15,487 nucleotides of DNA from RH-AL1 sp964243435 (GTDB lineage Bacteria > Pseudomonadota > Alphaproteobacteria > Rhizobiales > Beijerinckiaceae). Position 1 is the first letter of the stretch, and each line of letters starts with the position of its first letter. Below are positions 7,934-13,747 of this stretch, in pieces. A program made the position numbers and the translations under genes. The stretch lies in contig CAXTFM010000079.1 of NCBI GenBank assembly GCA_964243435.1, positions 1 to 15,487 on the forward strand, read 5' to 3'. The notes below the pieces were generated by a model, which was given only the letters and a program-made list of their open reading frames with translations, made no database searches and was not told where the DNA came from.

Positions 7934-9717
7934 TGGATGCCTTCCTTCGAGTGCTGGGGCACGTTCGCCTGCCCATAGCCCATTCGGGCCAGCAGCGGGA
8001 AGGGCATCGGCGGCAGCTGGAGCTGCGGGGGCAGGCCGAGGAGGGGCGCGACGCGCTCGATGACCTTGCCGGTGACGTCGCCCGAGTTCCAGGCGGCGGT
8101 GTGGTAGCCGTAGGTGCCCGGCACCGCCTGCGGCTCGTCCATCAGGGTGAGGAACAGGTATCTGGGGCGGTCGGCCGGGAGGATCGCCATGAAGGTGGTG
8201 AACACCTTGTCGTGGTCGTAGTGCCCGTGGACGAGCTTGTCGGCGGTGCCGGTCTTGCCGCCGATGAAGTAGCCGGGGATGTTGGCGTTGCGCGCCGAGC
8301 CGACCTCGGCGTTGATGCGCATGAGGTAGCGCAGCGACTCCGACACCTCCGGCCGCACCACGCGCGGGGCGTTGGCGCGCGCCTCGTCCTCCCCGCGCTT
8401 CAGGAAGGTCGGCGTGACGAGCTGGCCGCCGTTCACCAGCCCGCCCACCGCCATCAGCGCCTGGATCGGGGCCACGTTGAGGCCCTGGCCGAAGGCGATG
8501 GTGATGGTGTTGAGCTCGCTCCAGTGCTTGGGCACGAGGGGCTCGGCCGATTCCGGCAGCTCCGTGCGCAGCCTCGTGAGCTGCCCCATCTTGCGCAGGA
8601 ACGCCTGGTGGCCGGGCACGCCCACCATCATCGCCATGCGCGCCGTGCCGATGTTGGAGGAATGGATGAACACCTCCGGCACGGTGAGCATGCGGTGCTC
8701 GGCGTGGAAGTCGTGGATGGTGAAGCGGCCGTAGCGCAGCACGTCGCGGGCGTCGAGCGAGGAGCGCAGCGTCACCTTGTTGGACTCCAGCGCCATGGCG
8801 ATGGAGATGGCCTTGAAGGTCGAGCCCATCTCGTAGACGCCGACGGACAGCCGGTTGATGTTGTTGGGGTTCAGCGCGTCGGCCGGCTGGTTGGGGTCGA
8901 AGTCGGGAAGGGACGCCATCGCCACCACCTCGCCGGTGTTGACATCGAGGATCGCCGCCGCGCCCGACTTCGCCTTGAAGTGCTCGATGCCCTTGGCCAG
9001 CTCGTCGCGCACCGCATAGGTCGCGCGCAGGTCGAGCGAGGTGGTCAGCGGCTTGAGGTCGTTGGCGGTGAGCTTGAAGCCCATGCCGTTGAGGTCGCTG
9101 AGACCCTGGGTGTCGATGTACTTTTCCAGGCCCGAGATGCCGACGCCGTCGAGGTTGGCGAAGCCGAGCACGTGGGCGGCGATGGGCCCGTTGGGGTAGA
9201 CGCGCTTGTTCTCGGGCAGGAAGCCGACGCCGGGGAGCCCGAGGTGGAACACCTCCTGCTGCTCCTTGGGGCTGACGGCGCGCTTGACCCAAACGAAGCC
9301 CTTGCGCGAGCCGAGCTTGCGGCGCAGCTCCGCGGCGTTGACGTCGGGCAGCGCGGCGGTGAGCAGCTCCACCGCCTCGTCCTTGTCGACGAGGCGGCGC
9401 GGCTCGGCGAAGATGCTCATCACCTTGATGTCGGTCGCCAGCACCTCGCCGTTGCGGTCGAGGATGTCGGGGCGCGCGGCGGCCACCGAGTCGGAGCCGG
9501 CGACGCGCACGGTTTCGACGGCGTCGGGCCGCAGCCCGAACATCACCAGGCGCCCGCAGATCACCGCGAACAGCAGGGTGAACAGGGCGGCGACGAGCCG
9601 GGTGCGCCGGGCCGTCTTGTCCAGCCGGGTTTCGAACATGCGCCGGATGAAGGCGCGCGGGCTGAAGCGTGCGGCGCGCCCGGGGCGCCCGCGCTCGTCC
9701 AACGGCGACCCGCTCAT
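7930..9717 (-). CDS. ftsI: FtsI (PBP3), septal peptidoglycan D,D-transpeptidase
   Basis: FtsI cross-links new septal peptidoglycan and works with FtsW; it is a class B penicillin-binding protein anchored in the inner membrane. The 595-residue product has a basic cytoplasmic N-terminus (1-40), one membrane helix (about 41-60), the dimerisation-domain RPDILDRNGEVLA (82-94), and the three transpeptidase motifs: STFK with the acylated Ser299 (299-302), SSN (353-355) and KTG (488-490). The frame is open much further upstream, but the ATG at 9717 overlaps the ftsL stop as ATGA and has AGGAAGG seven bases ahead of it; the predicted membrane helix then falls where expected. The C-terminal tail (about 560-595) is Pro/Leu-rich and has no PASTA domain. 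The stop overlaps the proposed murE CTG start. Confidence 0.97.
   Translation of the reverse strand: MSGSPLDERGRPGRAARFSPRAFIRRMFETRLDKTARRTRLVAALFTLLFAVICGRLVMFGLRPDAVETVRVAGSDSVAAARPDILDRNGEVLATDIKVMSIFAEPRRLVDKDEAVELLTAALPDVNAAELRRKLGSRKGFVWVKRAVSPKEQQEVFHLGLPGVGFLPENKRVYPNGPIAAHVLGFANLDGVGISGLEKYIDTQGLSDLNGMGFKLTANDLKPLTTSLDLRATYAVRDELAKGIEHFKAKSGAAAILDVNTGEVVAMASLPDFDPNQPADALNPNNINRLSVGVYEMGSTFKAISIAMALESNKVTLRSSLDARDVLRYGRFTIHDFHAEHRMLTVPEVFIHSSNIGTARMAMMVGVPGHQAFLRKMGQLTRLRTELPESAEPLVPKHWSELNTITIAFGQGLNVAPIQALMAVGGLVNGGQLVTPTFLKRGEDEARANAPRVVRPEVSESLRYLMRINAEVGSARNANIPGYFIGGKTGTADKLVHGHYDHDKVFTTFMAILPADRPRYLFLTLMDEPQAVPGTYGYHTAAWNSGDVTGKVIERVAPLLGLPPQLQLPPMPFPLLARMGYGQANVPQHSKEGIH
7940..7947 (-). 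promoter_or_regulatory. Ribosome binding site deciding the murE start
   Basis: On the minus strand AAGGAAGG lies within the last codons of ftsI and ends six bases before the CTG that overlaps the ftsI stop codon. It is one of the strongest Shine-Dalgarno matches in the operon. It has no other sensible start codon to serve, so it supports initiation at the CTG at 7933. Confidence 0.7.
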
Positions 9718-10136
9718 CGTGCGGCCTTCCTGGCGGGGCTGGGAGTGGAGGTCGGCGTCGATGAGGGCGTGGTGCTCGCCCCGGCGACGTCGCTCGGCGT
9801 GTTGGTCGGCTCGGCGAGGCCGAGGTCCTCGAGCTTGCGGCCGATGGCGTCGGCGCGCTGGGCCTTGTCGGGCAGGGCGTCCACCTTGACGATCTGGTCG
9901 AGCTTCAAGGGCTGGAGGTCGAGCAGCTTGTCGGCGAGCGCCTGGACGCGCTCGGGCCGGGTCAGGCTGGCCCAGTCCGCGCGCAGGATGCCGATGCGGT
10001 CCTGCTCGGTTTTGATCTCGGCGCGGAGCCGCGCGACCGTTTCCGCGCGGAACATGGTCTGGTACTTGATGGAATAAGCGTAGATCGCGGACGCGACCAG
10101 CGCGGCGATCGCGACGACGTTGAGGATGCGGATCAC
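9714..10136 (-). CDS. ftsL: FtsL, bitopic cell division protein
   Basis: FtsL is a small inner-membrane divisome protein that forms a complex with FtsB and FtsQ and activates FtsWI. The 140-residue product has an N-terminal membrane helix (about 4-22), a following periplasmic segment rich in heptad-like charged and hydrophobic residues (about 30-75, probable coiled coil), and a Thr/Ser/Pro-rich low-complexity tail (about 110-140). The start is a GTG at 10136 overlapping the rsmH stop as GTGA, with GGAAGG five bases upstream. FtsL sequences diverge strongly, so the call rests on size, topology and the position between rsmH and ftsI, where ftsL always sits in dcw clusters. Function is inferred but well supported. 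Confidence 0.9.
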   Translation of the reverse strand: MIRILNVVAIAALVASAIYAYSIKYQTMFRAETVARLRAEIKTEQDRIGILRADWASLTRPERVQALADKLLDLQPLKLDQIVKVDALPDKAQRADAIGRKLEDLGLAEPTNTPSDVAGASTTPSSTPTSTPSPARKAAR

Positions 10137-11275
10137 GTGTGCCTTCCCGTCCTGCCGGTCGACGGGCGGACCGCCCCGGACTTGCCGTGCCCGGCCTTGG
10201 CCTGTTGCGGTCTGGCCTGTTGCGGTCTTGCCGGCTCGGGCAGCAGGGCGAGGCTGCGCAGCGCCGGGTCGAGCGGGACCGCCGGCGCGTGCGTGCGCAG
10301 GCCGACGCGCAGCTTCGCCGAGCGCGCGCGCGGGTTGTCGGCGGCCTCAGCCGCGCCGGGCACGACCGGCTGGCCCTTGGGCAGGGCGAAGCTCGGCGCC
10401 GTCGCGGCCGGCTCGCCCGGCAGGCGGCGCCCCGCCGCTTCGCCACGGCCGGCGCGGCGCGCCAGGAACTGCTTGACGATGCGGTCCTCGAGGGAATGGA
10501 AGGTCACCACAGCGAGGCGGCCGCCGGGCGCGAGCAGGCGCTCGGCGGCGGCGAGCGCGGCGACGAGTTCGCCCAACTCGTCGTTGACGGCGATGCGCAG
10601 CGCCTGGAACGTCCGCGTCGCCGGGTGGATCTCCGTCGGCTTGTGCGGCACCACGCGGGCGACGAGCCCGGCCAGCGCAAGCGTGGTGCGGAACGGCACC
10701 GCCGCGCGGTCGGCGACGATGGCGCGGGCGACGCGCCGCGCGTGGCGCTCCTCGCCGTAGTGGTAGAGGATGTCGGCGAGTGCCTCCGCCGAGGCGCCGT
10801 TGACGAGGTCGGCGGCGCTCGGCCCGCTGCCTCCCATGCGCATGTCGAGGGGACCGTCGCGGCGGAACGAGAAGCCGCGCTCCGCCTCGTCGAGTTGCAT
10901 GGAGGACACGCCGACGTCGAGCGTGATCCCGTCGAAGGGGCCGAGGCCGAGGCGGCCGGCGACGGTTTCCATGTCGCTGAAGCGCGCCTCGACCAGGGCG
11001 AGCCGCCCCGCGGAGGCGTCGACCAGGGCGCTGCCGCCACGGATCGCGGCGGGGTCGCGGTCGAGCGCGAGGACGCGCGTGCCGGCCTGGGCGAGGAGGG
11101 CGGCGCTGTAGCCGCCGGCGCCGAAGGTGGCGTCGAGAAATAGTCCGTCCCCGACCGATCCATCCCCCGCGGCGCGAAGGGCGTCGATCACCTCGGCGCG
11201 GAGCACGGGAACGTGCCGGGCAGGTCCGCCAGCGGCACCCCGGTCCCTTGGATGGGGGTCGCCGCTACCCGTCAT
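10133..11275 (-). CDS. rsmH: RsmH (MraW), 16S rRNA (cytosine1402-N4)-methyltransferase
   Basis: RsmH methylates N4 of C1402 in the decoding centre of 16S rRNA using S-adenosylmethionine. The 380-residue product shows HVPVLRAEVIDAL (21-33), the AdoMet motif DATFGAGGYS (48-57), ALDRDP (70-75), DVGVSSMQLDEAERGFSF (120-137), GPLDMRM (141-147), TRTFQALRIAVNDEL (220-234), VVTFHSLEDRIVKQF (256-270) and the terminal core motif NPRARSAKLR (314-323). The last 50-55 residues, basic and Pro/Gln-rich, extend past the usual end of the family and contain a duplicated RPQQA. The ATG at 11275 is chosen because the conserved domain begins soon after it and GGAG lies seven bases upstream; the frame stays open to 11743 but that extension has no family similarity. 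It is the first gene of the operon here, with no mraZ before it. Confidence 0.96.
   Translation of the reverse strand: MTGSGDPHPRDRGAAGGPARHVPVLRAEVIDALRAAGDGSVGDGLFLDATFGAGGYSAALLAQAGTRVLALDRDPAAIRGGSALVDASAGRLALVEARFSDMETVAGRLGLGPFDGITLDVGVSSMQLDEAERGFSFRRDGPLDMRMGGSGPSAADLVNGASAEALADILYHYGEERHARRVARAIVADRAAVPFRTTLALAGLVARVVPHKPTEIHPATRTFQALRIAVNDELGELVAALAAAERLLAPGGRLAVVTFHSLEDRIVKQFLARRAGRGEAAGRRLPGEPAATAPSFALPKGQPVVPGAAEAADNPRARSAKLRVGLRTHAPAVPLDPALRSLALLPEPARPQQARPQQAKAGHGKSGAVRPSTGRTGRHT
10199..10228 (-). repeat. Two perfect 15-base tandem copies in the 3' end of rsmH
   Basis: The 15-base unit GGCCTGTTGCGGTCT (plus strand) occurs twice in a row without mismatch. Because 15 is a multiple of three the reading frame is kept, giving a doubled RPQQA block in the C-terminal extension of RsmH. 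This looks like a recent slippage duplication in a disordered tail. Confidence 0.9.
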
Positions 11276-11291
11276 TCCCGTGCTCCAGGAG

Positions 11292-11313
11292 GTCGCGGCG
11301 ACCGTGCCGCGAC
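11292..11313 (-). promoter_or_regulatory. Hairpin just upstream of the rsmH ribosome binding site
   Basis: GTCGCGGC at 11292-11299 and GCCGCGAC at 11306-11313 are perfect inverted copies with a six-base loop. In the rsmH mRNA (minus strand) this 8-base-pair GC-rich stem ends five bases before the GGAG ribosome binding site at 11283-11286. There is no T-tract, so it is not a normal intrinsic terminator. It could affect translation or stability of the dcw transcript, but that is inference. Confidence 0.5.
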
Positions 11314-11690
11314 CCGGATGCCGAACCCTGCGTCGTGCCGGCGGGGCGTGGCCTCCCCGTTCGGCGCGCGCAAGCGGCCCAGCTTCCAAACGTGACTTGC
11401 CGCCATGGAACCCACCCCACGCGAGGCGTGTCCACGGCTGGTGCCGAACGCTGCCGGCCGCGCCGCGCGGCGATCCGCCGCGTGCGTCCCGACGCCCGGT
11501 CGACGGGATCGGATCGACCCGACATGACCCGCGCCGGGCGCCCCCGGCCGACGAACCTGCCCATGCCGCCGAACCGCTGGATGCGGTGCCGGCCGGCTCG
11601 CCGTAGGTTCGAAACGGGATGATTCGCGATACCATGGGACGTCGTTGCAAGGCAATCGGAGGATGCGGTCCGCCGCGTCGCGCACCGTTC

Positions 11691-11705
11691 TCCCAGCAAA
11701 GCCCA
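11691..11705 (-). promoter_or_regulatory. Two TGGGN repeats with MraZ-box spacing
   Basis: On the minus strand TGGGC (11705-11701), five bases (TTTGC), then TGGGA (11695-11691) form two direct repeats on a 10-base period. MraZ in studied bacteria binds three or four TGGGN repeats separated by five bases upstream of mraZ/rsmH. Only two are present, the next positions on either side do not match, and no mraZ is visible here, so this is a weak candidate operator. Confidence 0.25.
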
Positions 11706-11714
11706 ACAAGGTTA

Positions 11715-11756
11715 ACGGGAGGTTTCCCGTCGATGGAAACCAAGGCGTCCTCCCGT
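11715..11756. repeat. Nested, mutually exclusive inverted repeats in the rsmH-hbd leader region
   Basis: Three exact pairings share the same bases. ACGGGA (11715-11720) pairs with TCCCGT (11725-11730) over a four-base loop. GGTTTCC (11721-11727) pairs with GGAAACC (11735-11741) over a seven-base loop. ACGGGAGG (11715-11722) pairs with CCTCCCGT (11749-11756). The first excludes the other two, while the second and third can largely stack into one long bulged hairpin. It lies about 440 bases before rsmH on one strand and about 240 bases before hbd on the other. It could be an operator or an RNA switch; nothing in the sequence proves either. Confidence 0.6.
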
Positions 11757-11996
11757 GGCAGGCGGCTTCGGCGCGTCGACCCGGCCGCGGTGCCTCTTCG
11801 ACCCCCGTGCCGATCGAAAGCTGGGCATGTCGACGGGAAGGGTGCGCATCGCCGCGCGCGAGATTGAAGGGCTGCATCGCACGAAGGGCTTGCGCGGCGC
11901 GGCGCAGGAGCCGAGAGTCGCGAATGGGTGCCATGCCCTGCCGCGCACGCCCCCGCCGTCGCACTCCGACGCCGTTACAACCAGGTAGCCAACGCC

Positions 11997-12872
11997 ATGC
12001 ACATTGAGAAGGTCGGCGTGATCGGCGCGGGGCAGATGGGGTCGGGCATCGCCCAGGTGTGCGCCCTGTCCGGCATCGACGTGCTCATCAACGACATCAG
12101 CGAGGCGCGCACCCGCGCCAGCATCGACGGCATCAAGTCGAGCTTCGGCAAGCTCGTCGAGCGCCGGCAGATGGAGTCGCACGCGATGGGCGACGCGGTC
12201 GAGCGCATCGCGCCGGCGCTCGACTTTGCCGCGCTCGGCGACTGCGACCTCGTGATCGAGGCGGCGGCCGAGAACGAGGAGGTCAAGCGCCGCATCTTCG
12301 GCGCGGTGTGCCCGCACCTGCGCGCCGACACGCTGCTCGCCTCCAACACCTCGTCCATCTCCATCACCCGCCTCGCCGCGGCGAGCGACCGGCCCGAGCG
12401 CTTCATCGGCATCCACTTCATGAATCCCGCGATCAAGATGCAGCTCGTCGAGCTGATCCGCGGCATCGCGACGGAGGACGCCACCTTTGAGTCGGCGAGG
12501 GCCTTCATCACCCGGCTCGGCAAGACGGCGACGCTGTCGGAGGATTTCCCGGCCTTCATCGTCAACCGCATCCTGCTGCCGATGATCAACGAGGCGATCT
12601 ACACGCTCTACGAGGGCGTCGGCTCGGTCGAGGCGATCGACACGGCGATGAAGCTCGGCGCCAACCATCCGATGGGGCCGTTGACGCTGGCCGACTTCAT
12701 CGGCCTCGACACGCTGCTCTCGGTGATGCAGGTGCTCCACGAGGGGCTTGCCGACACCAAGTACCGCCCGTGCCCGCTGCTGGTGAAGTACGTCGAGGCC
12801 GGCTGGCTCGGCCGCAAGACGCAGCGCGGCTTCTACGACTACCGCAGCGGCACGCCCGTCCCGACGCGGTAG
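11997..12872 (+). CDS. hbd: 3-hydroxybutyryl-CoA dehydrogenase
   Basis: This NAD(P)-dependent short-chain 3-hydroxyacyl-CoA dehydrogenase interconverts 3-hydroxybutyryl-CoA and acetoacetyl-CoA, in butanoate, fatty acid or polyhydroxybutyrate-linked metabolism in the cytoplasm. The 291-residue product begins with the Rossmann motif GVIGAGQMGSGIAQ (7-20). The catalytic set of the family is intact and correctly spaced: Ser119 in SNTSS, His140 in GIHFMNP, Glu152 in QLVELI and Asn190 in AFIVNRI. The C-terminal dimerisation domain has HPMGPLTLADFIGLDTLL (224-241) and ends with the conserved GRKTQRGFYDY (272-282). The ATG at 11997 is chosen because the NAD-binding strand starts four residues later; the longer open frame from 11928 adds unrelated residues. 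The ribosome binding site is weak (AGG about a dozen bases upstream). No etf, thiolase or other beta-oxidation gene lies next to it. Confidence 0.95.
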   Translation: MHIEKVGVIGAGQMGSGIAQVCALSGIDVLINDISEARTRASIDGIKSSFGKLVERRQMESHAMGDAVERIAPALDFAALGDCDLVIEAAAENEEVKRRIFGAVCPHLRADTLLASNTSSISITRLAAASDRPERFIGIHFMNPAIKMQLVELIRGIATEDATFESARAFITRLGKTATLSEDFPAFIVNRILLPMINEAIYTLYEGVGSVEAIDTAMKLGANHPMGPLTLADFIGLDTLLSVMQVLHEGLADTKYRPCPLLVKYVEAGWLGRKTQRGFYDYRSGTPVPTR

Positions 12873-12883
12873 GGCATCGAAGC

Positions 12884-12901
12884 CGGCGACACGAGTCGCC
12901 G
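12884..12901 (+). terminator. Hairpin after hbd, possible terminator without T-tract
   Basis: CGGCGAC at 12884-12890 and GTCGCCG at 12895-12901 form a perfect 7-base-pair stem with the loop ACGA, 11 bases after the hbd stop codon. No run of T follows, so it may be a weak terminator or a 3' end stabiliser. Its position between hbd and the next unit supports a transcript end. Confidence 0.45.
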
Positions 12902-13108
12902 CGACAAGGGTGATGGCGAGGCACGCCGCCATGCTCGTGCGCCGGTCCATGCCGATCGACGTCACCGACGGCGCGCCACGCCGCGCCGGCAGCGCAGGCT
13001 CCGGGCGCGGCTGCTCACGGTGGGAGATGGGCAGAGGCGCCGCTGCCTCGCTTTGGCCAGAACACCTCGCCATAAGCACGCCGAGGGGTGCGGCGATGCG
13101 GAGGGCGC

Positions 13109-13747
13109 ATGGGGTGCAGGGCCGCTTGGGCGATGCTTGCCTGGATCGGCGCCGTTGTGCCGGCCTGCGCCCACCCGCACGTCTGGGTCGACGCCACCTC
13201 GAGCGTGTTGTTCGACCCTGCCGGCCTCGTCGCCGGCATCCGCAACGAATGGGTGTTCGACGAGATGTACTCGGCCTTCGCCGTGCAGGGGCTGGAGGCG
13301 GACGGCAAGCTGGCGACCAGGGCCCAGCTGTCGGAACTCGCCAAGACCAACGTCGAGTCGCTCGCCGAATTCGACTACTTCACCTACGCCAAGGCCGGCG
13401 GGCGCAAGGTGACGTTCGCCAAGCCGGTCGACTACTGGCTGGAGGAGCGCGCGGACAAGCGCGTGGTGCTGCACTTCACCCTGCCGCTCGCCGAGCCGAC
13501 CCGGACGGGGCGCGCCATGTCCTTCCAGATCTACGACCCGACCTATTTCGTCGACTTCGAACTCGCCGCCAAGGACCCGGTGCGGCTCGTCGACCCGCCG
13601 CCGGGCTGCTCGAACTCGGTGCTCGGCGCCAACCCGCTCGTCGTCAACGGCGGCAAGGAGCTGGCCAAGTCGTTCGACAGCGGCGGCGTGCCGGGGGACG
13701 ATTTCGCGCTGAAGATGGCGAGCCGGGTCATCGTCGCGTGCCCGTGA
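13109..13747 (+). CDS. DUF1007 family exported protein, nickel/cobalt transporter partner
   Basis: The 212-residue product has a probable Sec signal peptide (1-21, cleavage after the A-C-A before HPH) and then HPHVWVDA, the N-terminal hallmark of DUF1007 proteins, with two His residues that would be exposed at the mature N-terminus. The rest is a soluble domain with the family segments EWVFDEMYSAFA, FDYFTYAK and IYDPTYFVDF. The function is not established; the family is commonly encoded beside NicO/RcnA-type nickel/cobalt permeases, as here, and a periplasmic metal-delivery or accessory role is inferred. The ATG at 13109 is preferred over a GTG at 13088 because GGAGGG at 13100-13105 serves it and the signal peptide is then of normal shape. 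The stop overlaps the next start by one base. The 236 bases before it show no riboswitch or operator I can recognise. Confidence 0.88.
   Translation: MGCRAAWAMLAWIGAVVPACAHPHVWVDATSSVLFDPAGLVAGIRNEWVFDEMYSAFAVQGLEADGKLATRAQLSELAKTNVESLAEFDYFTYAKAGGRKVTFAKPVDYWLEERADKRVVLHFTLPLAEPTRTGRAMSFQIYDPTYFVDFELAAKDPVRLVDPPPGCSNSVLGANPLVVNGGKELAKSFDSGGVPGDDFALKMASRVIVACP

Larger units (their letters stand above)
11276..11996. other. Divergent intergenic control region between rsmH and hbd, no gene recognised
   Basis: This stretch of about 720 bases lies between the divergent starts of rsmH (minus) and hbd (plus). Several open frames cross it, for example 11272-11964 on the minus strand and 11248-11622 on the plus strand, but their products are Arg/Pro/Ala-rich, match no family I know and look like GC-driven shadows. 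The gene normally found here, mraZ, is not recognisable in any frame, and the conserved cores of RNase P RNA are not seen either. The part around 11600-11760 is visibly less GC-rich than the neighbouring genes and holds inverted repeats, described separately. It must contain the promoters for both directions, but I cannot place a confident -35/-10 pair. Confidence 0.75.

Noticed and set aside
6407..9292. Continuous 961-residue minus frame that could be read as a fusion upstream of murE
   Set aside because: The part above 7933 is an out-of-frame reading of ftsI, Arg/Pro/Ala-rich without domains; ftsI itself is intact in another frame. MurE proper begins at about 7933.
7933..10077. 714-residue plus-strand open frame opposite ftsI and ftsL
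   Set aside because: It is rich in Gly, Arg, Val and His, matches no family, and lies opposite genes with complete catalytic motifs. In GC-rich DNA the antisense frame in codon register is often open.
11498..11519. Inverted repeat GGTCGA / TCGACC with a ten-base spacer
   Set aside because: Only six base pairs in GC-rich DNA, with no relation to a start or to the stronger repeats; likely chance.
11272..11964. 230-residue minus frame filling the rsmH-hbd interval, considered as a divergent mraZ
   Set aside because: It is Arg-rich, lacks the repeated AbrB-like halves of MraZ, and its end overlaps the rsmH start in another frame.
11276..11996. RNase P RNA (rnpB), which can lie near mraZ in alphaproteobacteria
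   Set aside because: The conserved cores such as GAGGAAAGTCCGGGC and the ACAGAA segment are not found on either strand.
11712..13079. 455-residue minus frame with a hydrophobic, signal-peptide-like stretch near 12900-12960
   Set aside because: Most of it is antisense to hbd, whose catalytic residues are all in place; the hydrophobic stretch leads into shadow sequence and no family is recognised.
12873..13108. Cobalamin riboswitch before the DUF1007-NicO pair
   Set aside because: No GCCACTG box or related B12-box sequence is visible, and the spacing is short for the full element.
12910..13746. Upstream extension of the NicO transporter frame
   Set aside because: This part overlaps the DUF1007 gene, which has a signal peptide and family motifs; the extension has none. 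The transporter start at 13747 fits the stop-start overlap.
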